From positions 1 to 43,739 of the forward strand of contig CAMDJM010000038.1 of the NCBI GenBank assembly GCA_945900785.1: a stretch of DNA of 43,739 nucleotides, in the 5' to 3' direction. The DNA comes from Akkermansia muciniphila. Lineage in GTDB: Bacteria; Verrucomicrobiota; Verrucomicrobiia; Verrucomicrobiales; V1-33. Positions 25,620-35,400 of the stretch are shown here, piece by piece. How positions within the stretch are numbered: the first letter of the stretch is position 1; each line of letters starts with the position of its first letter. Made by a program: the position numbers and the translations under genes. The notes below the pieces were generated by a model that was not told the origin of the DNA, searched no databases, and saw only the letters and a program-made list of their open reading frames with translations.

Positions 25620-26460
25620 CCCGCCAAATCGCGTAGCGCCAGTCCATCAGCGCCAGCGGCGCGCCGCAGGACAATCAGCGCCAACGGCGCGCCGCATGAC
25701 AGCCTGGGGTTTCAACCCCAGGAAACGAGATACCCACACCCCCGGGAGCGCCAACGGCGCGCCGCATGACAGCCTGGGGTTTCAACCCCAGGAAACGAGA
25801 TTCCCACACCCCCGGGAGCGCCAACGGGGCGTTCCATGAGGGACGATTTGGCTGGAGAGGACCGGTGTTAGGAACATCGGCGTGCACCGGAGATTCATGG
25901 GACGCGCCTTCAGCGCTGGGGAATGGGTTGAGCTGGGGTCCTGGGGTTGAAACCCCAGGCTGTCATGGGACGCGCCTTCAGCGCTGGGAATAGTTTGCGG
26001 CTGGGGTCCTGGGGTTGAAACCCCAGGCTGTTATGGGACGCGCCTTCAGCGCTGGGGAATCGGGCGGGCTGGGGTCCTGGGGTTGAAACCCCAGGCTGTC
26101 ATGGGGCGCGCCTTCAGCGCTCGCCGCCAATGCGGCCTCGACGGGAATGGAACGTCGCGGCACCGGAGAACTATCCGCCGGGTCGCGCGATGTTAAATCC
26201 CATTTTTCCGGCCAATCGCGCAGCGCCAGTCCATCAGCGCCAACGGCGCGCCACATGACAGCCTGGGGTTTCAACCCCAGGAAACGAGATACCCACACCC
26301 CCGGGAGCGCCAACGGCGCGTTCCATGTGGGACGATTTGGCTGGAGAGGACCGGTGTTGGGAACATCGGCGTGCCCCGGAGATTCATGGGACGCGCCTTC
26401 AGCGCTGGGGAATAGTTTGCGGCTGGGGTCCTGGGGTTGAAACCCAAGCTGTCATGGCAT
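25620..26460. repeat. Palindrome array C
   Basis: Seven copies of the 20-nt palindrome start at 25703, 25773, 25940, 26008, 26076, 26262 and 26430; the last is degenerate (AACCCAAGC). Core copies begin near 25841 and 26329. The organisation is the same as in array B: TTTC-oriented units before each core and TTGA-oriented units after it. A diverged copy of the 119-nt block shared by arrays A and B lies at about 26133-26240. Non-coding. Confidence 0.9.
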
Positions 26461-26521
26461 GCGCCTGTGTTTGGTTTTCATACGGTGGATGGCTGGGAAG
26501 GATTGGTTCTTTCTGATAAAG

Positions 26522-26550
26522 ACGCGAGCCGCCCATTCGACGGCCCGCGT
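26522..26550 (-). terminator. Candidate intrinsic terminator after the small exported gene
   Basis: On the minus strand ACGCGGGCCG pairs with CGGCTCGCGT across a 9-nt loop (one mismatch), followed by CTTTATC. It lies 21 nt past the stop of the gene at 26571-26774. The 3' U-run is weak. The segment CGGCCCGCGTGTTTCAC is repeated at 27174-27190 after the sulfatase gene. Confidence 0.5.
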
Positions 26551-26570
26551 GTTTCACGATCAAATCAGGA

Positions 26571-26774
26571 TCATTGCAAGGTGAGCGACCGCACGCTGCG
26601 GGTGGTGGTGCCGTTGGCGTTGGTGACGCGGGTGCGGAGTTTCACCGTCTGCTTGGGCGGGCGGGAGATCGAGCCTCCGGACGACGGGTGGGATGATCGG
26701 GCTGAAGGTGTTACCATTGTAGAAACAGAAAGGTGCCATGCGGTGACAATGGCGGCAAAGGTCCACCGCAGCAT
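26571..26774 (-). CDS. Small exported protein of unknown function
   Basis: A 67-residue frame, 'MLRWTFAAIVTAWHLSVSTM' followed by a Ser/Pro-rich stretch and a Thr/Arg-rich tail (RVTNANGTTTRSVRSLTLQ). The N-terminus could be an uncleaved or cleaved signal segment. It has an ATG, codon use in line with neighbours, and a terminator-like hairpin directly downstream, which together favour a real gene. No family recognised. An overlapping longer frame (26560-26883) is repeat-derived and was not called. Confidence 0.45.
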   Translation of the reverse strand: MLRWTFAAIVTAWHLSVSTMVTPSARSSHPSSGGSISRPPKQTVKLRTRVTNANGTTTRSVRSLTLQ

Positions 26775-26837
26775 TTTGGCAAAGAACCGGCGGGACCGAT
26801 GGGGACGGGCAGTAAATCAAGCTCGCCCCGATAGTGG

Positions 26838-26940
26838 CGCGGGCATCCTGCCTGCGCGGCAAGCAGGCTTCCAGCCTGATCATTGATCAGGGTGTCCGGC
26901 CTGGAAGGCCGGATGCCGCGCAGGCTGGAAGCCAGCGTTG
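26838..26940. repeat. Second, unrelated palindrome cluster
   Basis: Four short palindromes in about 75 nt: CAGGCTTCCAGCCTG (26864-26878), CCTGATCATTGATCAGG (26875-26891), CCGGCCTGGAAGGCCGG (26896-26912) and CAGGCTGGAAGCCAG (26921-26935). The first overlaps the second, so alternative folds are possible. Frames across it read like 'AGILPARQAGFQP', a spurious peptide I have seen in many verrucomicrobial annotations, suggesting a dispersed repeat family distinct from arrays A-D. Confidence 0.7.
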
Positions 26941-27140
26941 CCTGCGCTCTGTAGCGATCCGTTAACTTGTTAATAATGCTCAACCTGCACAAGCGTTATT
27001 CAGGAGTTTTGCTTCCTGGCGGTCCGGGAAATCGAAGTCCCAACTGAAGCGTGTTTTTAAAGACTTTGCCGTCTTTCACGACGGGTCGCGATCCACCTGC
27101 CAGGGATTTTCATCTCTTGCGGGACGGACGGTCGTGAAGT

Positions 27141-27182
27141 CGCGGGTCGCCCCCCTTCTTTGGGAATTGGGGACGGCCCGCG
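27141..27182 (-). terminator. Long stem-loop downstream of the second sulfatase
   Basis: Minus strand CGCGGGCCGTCCCC pairs with GGGGGGCGACCCGCG, with mismatches, across a short loop; it lies 25 nt beyond the sulfatase stop. No strong U-run. Position and strength suggest a transcription end or mRNA-stabilising structure. Confidence 0.5.
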
Positions 27183-27207
27183 TGTTTCACAATCGAAACG
27201 TCTAGGC

Positions 27208-28791
27208 TTATTCCTTGCCGCTGCCCTCTTGGAGTTTCTTCAACACTTCATCGAGGCCGAAGGTGCCAGCCTTCTGGCGGGGAGGATAGGCTACATAAGT
27301 GGACAGATGCTGGCCTACGTAGTTGGCAGCCGGTAGGATGGCATAGGCATGTTCAATACGCCATTTTGGATAACCGATGGCCTGGTGGTCGGTCCGTTCG
27401 AACGGATCGGCACGCAGGTCGAACAGCTTCGGCAAGCGTAGGGTCACCATGGGATCCTGCCACACATCAAAGCCTTTGGCACGCTGCTCCTGGAAGACGA
27501 TCTTCCAGCGGTCGTGGCGCAGGCCTACGACGTTGCCTTCGTCGCTCCAGTAGAAGAACTCCTTGCGCGGCCATTCCGCCTTGCCTTGGAGCGCGGGTAT
27601 GAGGTTGTAACCGTCGAGATGCACCTTGAAGGTCTCGTCGCCAGCCTTGTGGCCGGTCAGTAACTTCGTCTTGATTTCCGGTTCGCCCGCAGCGGCCAGA
27701 AGGGTGGGCACAATGTCCTCATGCGAAGCGACGTCGTTGATCTGGCTGCCGGGCTTGATGACACCGGGCCAGCGGATGAGCGTCGGGACGCGATAGCCGC
27801 CCTCCCAGTTGGAGTTTTTCTCGCTGCGGAACGGGGTCATGCCGCCGTCGGGCCAGGAGAAGACTTCGGCACCATTGTCAGTGGAGTATATGACAATGGT
27901 GTTGTCTTCGAGGCCGAGTTCCTTGATCTTGTCGAGCACCTGGCCGACCATACCGTCGTGCTCGGTCATGGCATCTGCCCCGAGGCCGAGGCCTGTCTTG
28001 CCCTTCGACTCCGGCTTCAAGTGCGTCCAGATGTGCATGCGGGTGGTGTTATACCAGCAGAAGAAGGGCTTGTCGGCCTTCTTGGCGCGTTCCATGAAAT
28101 TGAGCGTCTTGGCAGTGACTTCCTCGTCGATTGTCTCCATGCGTTTCTTGGTCAGCGGGCCGGTGTCCTTCACGGTCTGTTTGCCGATCTTGCCATTGCG
28201 GCCATCCATCGTCGGGTCGTCTTTGTCGCTGGCGAAAGACTCGATGACACCGCGTGGGCCGAATTTCTTTTTGAACTCCGGGTCCTTTGGATAGTCGGCA
28301 TCCTCCGGCTCCTCTTCCGCATTCAAGTGATAGAGATTGCCGAAGAATTCATCGAAGCCGTGCACGGTGGGCAGGAACTCGTTGAGGTCGCCGAGATGGT
28401 TTTTGCCGAACTGGCCGGTCATGTAGCCGAGCGGCTTGAGCAATTGCGCTAGAGTCGGATCTTTCGGCGAGATGCCCTCCTTGCCGCCGGGCATGCCGAT
28501 TTTCAACAGGCCGGTGCGGAAGCCGCTCTGGCCCGTGATGAATGCCGCACGTCCGGCGGTGCAGCTTTGCTGGGCATACCAGTCGGTGAACATCGCGCCT
28601 TCCTTGGCGATGCGGTCAATGTTCGGCGTGCGATAGCCCATCATGCCCTGATTGTAGGTGCTGAGGTTCCACAGGCCGATGTCGTCCCCCATAATGACGA
28701 GGATGTTGGGTTTCTTTTTGTCCTGCGCTTGTGCGGCAGGGCAGATCAGCGCCAGCCCGAGAAGCAGCGTGAGCAGTTTGGTTAATTTCAT
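27208..28791 (-). CDS. Exported Cys-type arylsulfatase (CTAGR variant)
   Basis: A 527-residue protein when started at the ATG at 28791, which gives a clean signal peptide (residues 1-23, cleavage after QAQ); the frame stays open upstream without coding character. Metal site 'ILVIMGDDIGLWN'; the active-site motif is 'QQSCTAGRAAFITGQ' with C77, i.e. CxAxR rather than CxPxR, so it still fits formylglycine conversion. Also 'GKNHLGD' and 'STDNGAE', and a typical C-terminal 'LFDLRADPFERTDH' segment. Periplasmic hydrolysis of a sulfate ester; substrate unknown. Complete. Just upstream lie the coiled-coil protein and the FGE that could activate it. Confidence 0.95.
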   Translation of the reverse strand: MKLTKLLTLLLGLALICPAAQAQDKKKPNILVIMGDDIGLWNLSTYNQGMMGYRTPNIDRIAKEGAMFTDWYAQQSCTAGRAAFITGQSGFRTGLLKIGMPGGKEGISPKDPTLAQLLKPLGYMTGQFGKNHLGDLNEFLPTVHGFDEFFGNLYHLNAEEEPEDADYPKDPEFKKKFGPRGVIESFASDKDDPTMDGRNGKIGKQTVKDTGPLTKKRMETIDEEVTAKTLNFMERAKKADKPFFCWYNTTRMHIWTHLKPESKGKTGLGLGADAMTEHDGMVGQVLDKIKELGLEDNTIVIYSTDNGAEVFSWPDGGMTPFRSEKNSNWEGGYRVPTLIRWPGVIKPGSQINDVASHEDIVPTLLAAAGEPEIKTKLLTGHKAGDETFKVHLDGYNLIPALQGKAEWPRKEFFYWSDEGNVVGLRHDRWKIVFQEQRAKGFDVWQDPMVTLRLPKLFDLRADPFERTDHQAIGYPKWRIEHAYAILPAANYVGQHLSTYVAYPPRQKAGTFGLDEVLKKLQEGSGKE

Positions 28792-28933
28792 GGTGTGTTT
28801 TTGTGTTATTATGTTTCTGGGTTTCTGTGTTGGGGACGGCGCCCAAATCAGTGTGGACTCAGCTACCGTCAAATGGGTCAGCAGGGGCACCTGCCCCTTG
28901 CCAGGGCCTTGCCACATTCGAAAGAAACGGGCT

Positions 28934-29920
28934 TCAAGGCGTGGCAGAGGCCGCTTTTTGCAGGACAGTGAGGGCGGCAGCGAGCGGGGCCAGTCTGGCA
29001 CGCTCGGCATTCAAATTATTGTAGGTGCCCGTCAGGGTATTCTGGTCCCGCCGGATTTCGGCGGCCGTTTCCTTGAGGCGGAGGTTGATGCTCTGCGCTT
29101 CCTTGCTGCCCAGGGCGCGGAGGTTTTGGGGGGAGGGAACGAGGAGGTCCACCCGTTTGCCCTGAAGGGTCGCGATCAGGGCTTCGTTGCGGGTGATGTC
29201 CGACTGGAGGCGTTCCTGCCCGGCCGCAGATTGTCCCGCCATCCGGGTTTTGAGGGAGCGGTTGAAAAATTCCAGGCGTTTGATGTTCTCATCAATCGCG
29301 CTGGTTAGTTTGCCCCTCGCCTGGTTTGCCCTCGTGGTGGCCTTGCGGTTCTGGACATAATCCTCGTTCAGCTGGTAGCTGGTGCCCCCATACCAATTTC
29401 CGTTGTCGTGGACGTCATATTTGTCGTAGTCCTGATGGGTGGCAAAACTCCCTCCCAGGGCAGCCACCTGCCCGATGCGGTGATCAATGCGTTGGTCGAT
29501 TTTCTGGATATCAGCCTGAACCGTTCCGGCAGGGATGACAGATCCAGGATTGTCCAGAGACGCCCGCAACTGGGCCCGGCGGCGGCTGTAGTCGCTGATC
29601 TGCCGGCGCATAAAATCAATCACCTCCATTTTGAGATTGGTCACCTTGTTGCCGGAGTCCCTCGAGTCCCCCAGCAATTTCAGGGTGTCGACAGCCTTGG
29701 TCACCCGCTTCTCGATGCGGGCATCCACCTCCCGGAGTCCGGACTCCAGTTTGCGGATGCGGTCCTGACTGGAGGCGACCTGCTTTTCGATGGATTTGAG
29801 TTTCGCGGCCGTGGCTGCCTCCACGGCAGGGGCAGCGGAGGCGGCTCCGGAAAAAGCGATCATCACCAGCACCCATGCCGCAACACGGGTCAGAATATAG
29901 GGTCGGCAAAAGTTGTTCAT
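28934..29920 (-). CDS. Exported coiled-coil protein of unknown function
   Basis: A 328-residue protein from the ATG at 29920, chosen because it places a signal peptide (to about residue 28, cleavage near ASAAP) at the N-terminus; the extension to 30007 looks non-coding. Residues about 35-135 and 215-320 are long charged heptad-type helices ('KLKSIEKQVASSQDRIRKLE', 'RLKETAAEIRRDQNTL'). In between is a short Tyr/Asp/Asn-rich segment ('HQDYDKYDVHDNGNWYGG'). No enzyme motif. Probably a periplasmic structural or scaffold protein. It lies between the sulfatase and the FGE, in the same direction. Confidence 0.75.
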   Translation of the reverse strand: MNNFCRPYILTRVAAWVLVMIAFSGAASAAPAVEAATAAKLKSIEKQVASSQDRIRKLESGLREVDARIEKRVTKAVDTLKLLGDSRDSGNKVTNLKMEVIDFMRRQISDYSRRRAQLRASLDNPGSVIPAGTVQADIQKIDQRIDHRIGQVAALGGSFATHQDYDKYDVHDNGNWYGGTSYQLNEDYVQNRKATTRANQARGKLTSAIDENIKRLEFFNRSLKTRMAGQSAAGQERLQSDITRNEALIATLQGKRVDLLVPSPQNLRALGSKEAQSINLRLKETAAEIRRDQNTLTGTYNNLNAERARLAPLAAALTVLQKAASATP

Positions 29921-30023
29921 AAGCCAAAACCGCTCCCATTGGTTTTGGAAAAAGCAATAGCTATCCCGGGTGTCAAACCCGTTACTGTATTGATCATAAA
30001 CAGTCATCCTTTAGTTTAATTCA

Positions 30024-31205
30024 TCAGGGATTTACTGGATCCGGAACGACTGCTTTCACGCAGCGAAAGCCAAGGTGATTGCTGGCGGTATTGACCTCCC
30101 CCTTGCCCCGAGTGCCCACCATGTAGCGGGTGCAATAAAGCGAGGTGCAGAGGAAAGACCCCCCGCGGTGCACCCGCTTTTTCTCGGTGGGTTCCGCTGG
30201 ATCATAAGAGGAGTCCGGGCCCTGCGGGTTGCGCGCCACCCCTCCGGCGAGCTTCAGCCGGGCGTAGGTGTCCACCCGATACCAGTCGCTGCACCATTCC
30301 CAGACGTTGCCCGCCACATCATGGAGACCATAGGCATTCGGGGGAAACTGGCCTACCGGGGCAATGCCCTTGAATCCGTCCTCTCCGGTGTCCCCTTTTT
30401 CCACCGGGAAGGCTCCCTGGTAGATGTTGGCCTGAAACTTGCCATGAGGCTTGAGTTCTTCCCCCCAGGAATATAACTGCCCGGCCTTGCCACCCCGCGC
30501 CGCAAATTCCCACTCGGCTTCGGTGGGAAGGCGTTTGCCGGCCCATTTGGCAAAAGCGGCGGCGTCCAGCCAGGCGACCTGCACCACGGGATCATTCTCC
30601 CGCCCCTTGATGTCACTTTCCGGTCCGGCAGGGTGCCGCCACTGCGCCCCGGGGACATAGGACCACCATTGGAAATAATTGTCCAGTTTCACCGCCACCG
30701 GGGTCGGGGCAAAGACCGTGGAGCCTGCAATCAGATTTTCCGGAGGAGCCGTGGGAAATTCCTCCTGGGTAGGCTTCGTTTCAGCGACAGTAATGTAGCC
30801 AGTGGCCTCCACGAATTTGGCAAATTGGGCATTCGTCACCTCTGTGGCATCCATCCAGAATCCATCCACCGCCACGCGGTGAATGGGGGCGGCATCCCTT
30901 GTCACGCCAGCCAGGCTGCACAGGGAATCACTGGCCGTGTCACTCCCCATGCTGAATTCCCCGCCGGGAATCCAGACCATCCCCTGAGGAGCCGGCACCG
31001 GTGTGGGTGCGGGGTTGGCCACGGTTGGACCGTATTTAGGATTGGCAGGGGTGCCTGCCTGCGCCGGAGCCACGGCGGGGGAAGACTTTGTTGCCTCCCT
31101 GGGAGAACAGGCGGCCAGTCCCAGCGCCAGCAGGGCGCAGACGGCGGAGGAGGAAGCCGCAGCGGTTCGGCCGCCGGTGGACTTTTGGGATGGGGTTGGT
31201 TTCAT
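30024..31205 (-). CDS. Formylglycine-generating enzyme (FGE), predicted lipoprotein
   Basis: A 393-residue protein started at the ATG at 31205, which places a lipoprotein signal at the N-terminus ('ALLALGLAAC' with lipobox C33). FGE-sulfatase domain about 80-385: 'MVWIPGGEFSMGSDT', 'VDGFWMDATEVTNAQFAKFV', 'LPTEAEWEFAARGG', 'NVWEWCSDWY'. The catalytic pair is kept: 'GGSFLCTSLYCTRY' with C353 and C358, the same 5-residue spacing as human C336/C341. It then ends 'SNHLGFRC'. It should therefore be a true FGE that oxidises the sulfatase active-site Cys with O2, not a catalytically dead family member. Export would place it with the secreted sulfatases. The 71-residue gene lies 63 nt upstream. Confidence 0.92.
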   Translation of the reverse strand: MKPTPSQKSTGGRTAAASSSAVCALLALGLAACSPREATKSSPAVAPAQAGTPANPKYGPTVANPAPTPVPAPQGMVWIPGGEFSMGSDTASDSLCSLAGVTRDAAPIHRVAVDGFWMDATEVTNAQFAKFVEATGYITVAETKPTQEEFPTAPPENLIAGSTVFAPTPVAVKLDNYFQWWSYVPGAQWRHPAGPESDIKGRENDPVVQVAWLDAAAFAKWAGKRLPTEAEWEFAARGGKAGQLYSWGEELKPHGKFQANIYQGAFPVEKGDTGEDGFKGIAPVGQFPPNAYGLHDVAGNVWEWCSDWYRVDTYARLKLAGGVARNPQGPDSSYDPAEPTEKKRVHRGGSFLCTSLYCTRYMVGTRGKGEVNTASNHLGFRCVKAVVPDPVNP

Positions 31206-31268
31206 GAATATGAGAAATGCTTCGGAATAAACCCCCGCAAGATGGGGATTTTGGATTCCTGACATAGG

Positions 31269-31484
31269 TTATTGTGTGAAGGTGTCCACCGGGGACCAAA
31301 AGTCACGGACTTGCCGGAGGGAAACGGACCGCGACCACGGGTCGGTCTGGTGGCCGGGGTCTTTTTCAGGAACGACCGGCTGGATGGTGATAGTTTCCAT
31401 CGCTCCAGCGGGAGTCTGGGCCTTGATAACGTTCCGGGATGCAACGAAAGTGACGAGGAAAATAAAAAGACTCAGAATTTTCAT
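31269..31484 (-). CDS. Small exported protein upstream of FGE
   Basis: 71 residues from the ATG at 31484: signal peptide 'MKILSLFIFLVTFVASRN' then 'VIKAQ', followed by a short mature part ending 'DFWSPVDTFTQ'. The same frame extends to 31559, but that part reads as repeat or non-coding. No family recognised. It is the first gene of the run toward FGE, coiled-coil protein and sulfatase, so its promoter is probably in the 226-nt divergent gap at 31485-31710. Confidence 0.6.
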   Translation of the reverse strand: MKILSLFIFLVTFVASRNVIKAQTPAGAMETITIQPVVPEKDPGHQTDPWSRSVSLRQVRDFWSPVDTFTQ

Positions 31485-31710
31485 GTTGTTGCGGGAGGCG
31501 CAGCCTGAAGTGGATTCTTCCCGTTGCCAAGTTTTTTTGGCTGGGAATTCGTTTCCCAAGGGGTTGCATGGAAGCCGCCAGGAGCAGGCGGAGGGATGGT
31601 AATCGAGGTTCCATCGTGCCAGTCGATGGTGTCATTGATGGATTCAATTTCCGCATTCCGGGGACCTGCCGGACAGGTATGGCGTCAATGAAAACCAACC
31701 TGACCATCCT

Positions 31711-32454
31711 ATGAAAACATCCTCCATCATGCATCATTCTTTACCTGCGGGCAGTCCGAGGGCTGCTGAGTCTGTAACCCTGGGCGGCAGTCCGGCTTGC
31801 GGTGACAGGGCTTCCACCCGGATTCCGGTTTGGCTGAAATGGGCTTACACGGCGTTTCTGACGGTTATGATTCCGGTTTACTGGTTCAACTATGGGCCAA
31901 CGAATTTTCTCTATTTCTGCGACGTGGCGCTGCTGCTGACGCTGGTGGGGATTTGGCGGGAGGATGCGCTGCTGGTTTCACTGCCGGCGGTGGGCATCCT
32001 GATTCCGCAGGCTCTGTGGTGCACCGACTTCGTGGTGCAGCTCAGCGGCGGCCACCTGACGGGGATGACGGGTTATATGTTTGAGGAAAACCGTTCGCTG
32101 TTCCTGCGGGGGCTTTCCCTGTTCCATGGCTGGTTGCCTTTTTTGCTGGTTTATCTGGTGCGGAAAACCGGCTATGACCGCCGCGCTCTGGCGGGGTGGT
32201 CCCTGATTTGCACCGGCCTGTGTCTCACAGCTTACTTTTTCCTTCCTGCGGCCGGTGCGGTGCTGGCTGATCCGAAGATTCCGCGGAATATCAATTATGT
32301 CTTCGGGATGGATGATGCCGCTCCACAGCAGCTTCTACCGGCCCCGGCTTACCTCGTGGCCTGGATCACGGCGCTGATCAGCCTGGTGTTTGTGCCCACT
32401 CACTTCCTGCTGCGGAAGCTCTGCCCTGCTGCTCCCGTTGCCAGTCCTGCCTGA
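31711..32454 (+). CDS. Polytopic membrane protein of unknown function
   Basis: A 247-residue protein. An about 40-residue hydrophilic N-terminus (which may contain a later true start) is followed by about six membrane segments, beginning with 'WLKWAYTAFLTVMIPVYWF'. Soluble turns hold 'YGPTNFLYFCDVALLL', 'DFVVQLSGGHLTGMTGYMF' and 'RNINYVFGMDDAAPQQLLP' markers. I recognise it as a hypothetical membrane protein family of Planctomycetes and Verrucomicrobia but cannot assign a function. Divergent from the FGE run and convergent with the SNF2 gene, which ends 37 nt away. Confidence 0.8.
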   Translation: MKTSSIMHHSLPAGSPRAAESVTLGGSPACGDRASTRIPVWLKWAYTAFLTVMIPVYWFNYGPTNFLYFCDVALLLTLVGIWREDALLVSLPAVGILIPQALWCTDFVVQLSGGHLTGMTGYMFEENRSLFLRGLSLFHGWLPFLLVYLVRKTGYDRRALAGWSLICTGLCLTAYFFLPAAGAVLADPKIPRNINYVFGMDDAAPQQLLPAPAYLVAWITALISLVFVPTHFLLRKLCPAAPVASPA

Positions 32455-32491
32455 AGTGTATGGCGTGACGCCGATGGGCAAACCGATCAGG

Positions 32492-35400
32492 CTAGGAGCT
32501 GAGGAGGAATTGGAAGTCGTCCAAGGTGAGAGCTTTGGCGAAGGTTTCCTCGCCGAGGATATCGCTGGCGAGGGCGCTTTTGGATTTTTGGAGCTGACGG
32601 ATTTTTTCCTCGATGGTGTCGCGGGTGATGAGGCGGTAGGCGATGACTTTGTTGACCTGGCCGATGCGGTGGGTGCGGTCGATGGCTTGGTTTTCGACGG
32701 CGGGGTTCCACCAGGGGTCGAAGAGGACGACGTAGCTGGCGGCGGTGAGGTTGAGACCGGAGCCGCCGGCTTTGAGGGAGATGAGGAAGAGGTTGGCCCC
32801 TTCGGATTCCTGGAATTTTTTGACGAGGGCGCCGCGGTCCTCGGTGGCTCCGGTGAGGATGAGGTGGGGCCAGGTGCGGGCGGTGAGCTGGTCGCTGATG
32901 AGGTGGAGCATTTCGACGAACTGGGAGAAAATGAGGACTTTCTGGCCTTCTTCGACAAGGGGTTCGAGGAGTTCGAGGAGAGTATTGAGCTTGGCGGATT
33001 CGGCGTCGGACTTGCCTTTGCCGGTGAGGCCAGGGTGGCAGCAGATTTGACGGAGGCGGAGGAGGGAGGTGAGGATGTTGAAGCGGAGTTTGTCGAGCTG
33101 GGCGGAGGTTTTGGCTTTGAGGAGGGTGGTGCGGGCGAGCTTGAGTTCGGCGAGGTAGTGTTCCTGCTGGGGGCCTTCGAGGGTGCAGATGAGGTCCTCT
33201 TCGATGCGGTCGGGGAGGTCGTTGGCGACTTCTTTTTTCGTGCGGCGGAGGAGGAAGGGGCGGACGCGGGCGCTGAGGCGGCGGCGGGCGAGCGGGTCGT
33301 CTTTGGCCCCGAAGGTTTTGGCGAAGTGGGTCCGGTTGCCAAGGATGCCGGGCATGGCGAAAGCCATGATGGACCAGAGGTCGAGGAGGCGGTTTTCGAT
33401 AGGGGTGCCGCTGAGGGCGAGGCGGTGGGTGGCCTTGAGGGCGCAGGCGGTTCTGGCGGTGAGAGAGGTGGGGTTTTTGATGTATTGGGCTTCGTCAAGA
33501 ATAACCGTGGACCATGGGATAGCGGAAAGGGTGTCGGCGTGGATGCGGAGTTGGCTGTAGTTGATGATGAGGAGCAGGGGCGGGGTGGCGGCGGCTTTTT
33601 GGGCGGCGGCGGCAGTCTTTTTTGGAGTGGTTTTTTTGGCAGGGTTTTTTTCAACTTTACCGGAGTTTGGCGTCAGGGCGGTGAGGTCTCCGGCGGTGGC
33701 GCTGGTCCATTGCTGGACGGGGAGGGCGGGGTAGAATTTGCTGGCTTCGCTGGTCCAATTGTCCTGGACGGATTTCGGGCAGATGACAAGGATGGGACGG
33801 CCCTGCAGTTGTCCGGTATCGTGGAGCCAGGCGAGCCAGGTGAGGGCCTGGAGGGTTTTGCCGAGGCCCATGTCGTCCGCGAGGATGCCGCCAAAGTGGT
33901 TGGCGGAAAGATAGGCGAGGAAGTGATAGCCTGCGAGTTGATAAGGGCGCAGGGTGGCAGTGATGCCGGAGGGCAGGTCCGGGGTGACGGCGGTGCGCAG
34001 GTCTGAGGCGCGGCGGGAGATTTCAGTGCTGCGCTCTGCGGGTAACAGGCTGGCGGCGGCGGGGTGGGCCAGCTGGAGGACGTGGAGGCGTTGTTTCTCG
34101 GGCTGGTGGAAATCGGCCTCGCTGAGGCCGAGATCGGCTAGCTGTTGCTGGTGTTCCGGGGTGATTTCGAAATCCATTTTCCGCCAGCCCTTGCCCGGGA
34201 GGCGGACCCAGGAGCCGGCATTTTTCAGGAGGAGGTCGATGTCACGCTGGGTGAGTTCGATATCGGAGACCTGGAGGTTGAGGGTGAGATCAAACCAGTC
34301 GATGCCGGTTTCTTCAAGATCGAGCTGGAAGTTGGCGCTGACTTTTCCTTTGTCGCGGAGGGCGGCAAGGTCAGGGTCAAGATCGACGGCGATGCCAGAC
34401 GGGCGTTGGTCTAGCCAGGCGAGGAATTCGTCAGGGAAAGTAACGTGGTCGGATTTGGCGAGGGGGCGCTCCATCCAGGTGTTGTCAGCGCTGTAACCGG
34501 TGGGGGTGCTGAGCCCTGCCAGAGCGAGCCAGGCTCCGGCGGGGGACTGGAGTGAGCGGTCGAGACGGGTGATGGAATCGCTGGTGGGTGGAGTGGTGGC
34601 AACAGACTGGCCAGGGGCGGATTTCCAGGCTCCGGATTGCCAGATTTCATCAGGGAAGAGTCCCTGACAGTAGCTGCGGGCTTGAACGCGGAAGGTTTCG
34701 GTGCCCCATTTGAGTTCGAGAACGCAGCGGACGATGATATCGCATTTTATGGTAGTGACGCGACGGGCGACGCGGGCGGGCAGAGGGATCTGGAGGCGGT
34801 CGAGGGCAGAGAGGCCGGCGGGGCTTTCGATCGCGGCGACGGGGATGCTGGAGCCGGGACTGACAAGATCGTTGCGGTGGGGCGGGCCGGGGAGAGGATA
34901 GGCAAGATGGGGGGTGAGGACGAGATTGGGGTGTCCGGGCAGGATGGTGAGAAGGTTGGCAATAGGGGTATTGGCGGAATCGTGGAGGGCCAGGGTGTAG
35001 TCGCCGCTGGCAGTGGTGTCTTCGTCAGGATTTTCAAGGACGGGGAAGTGCGGTCCCTGTAGAGTCCATTGCGCGGGGCTTTCGGCGATGGGGAGAGGCT
35101 GGCCCTCCGGCGTGAGGACGGCACCCGCTGCGAGGGCAGCAGGGGAGCGGAGCAGGGTATTGAGGGCGGTGATGAATTGCGGCGAGTTTTTTTCGAGGAA
35201 GGCTTTGGAATTGTAGGATTCGTAAGGGCAGGTGGCGCGGAGGAACCGGGTGGCGTTTTCGTCGAGAATGAGATCCGGGGTGCCATGGTATTGGTGGGCC
35301 GCTTTGGCATAAGGGCGGAGAGGGGTGACCTTGATCGGCGACCAGATGGAGGAGTGGGGGAGGCAATGCTCGATTTGGGCTCCATCCGGATGCAGGCGGA

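Larger units (their letters stand above)
26775..27207. other. Gene-free region between small gene and sulfatase gene
   Basis: 433 nt upstream of the small exported gene and downstream of the sulfatase. It contains the palindrome cluster (26838-26940), a small hairpin AAAGAC/GTCTTT (27059-27076) and the sulfatase terminator (27141-27182). No gene with coding character was found. Confidence 0.6.

Noticed and set aside
32390..34006. 538-codon Gly/Glu-rich plus-strand frame
   Set aside because: Antisense of the SNF2 helicase; composition reflects the high-GC opposite strand, and there is no domain or signal.
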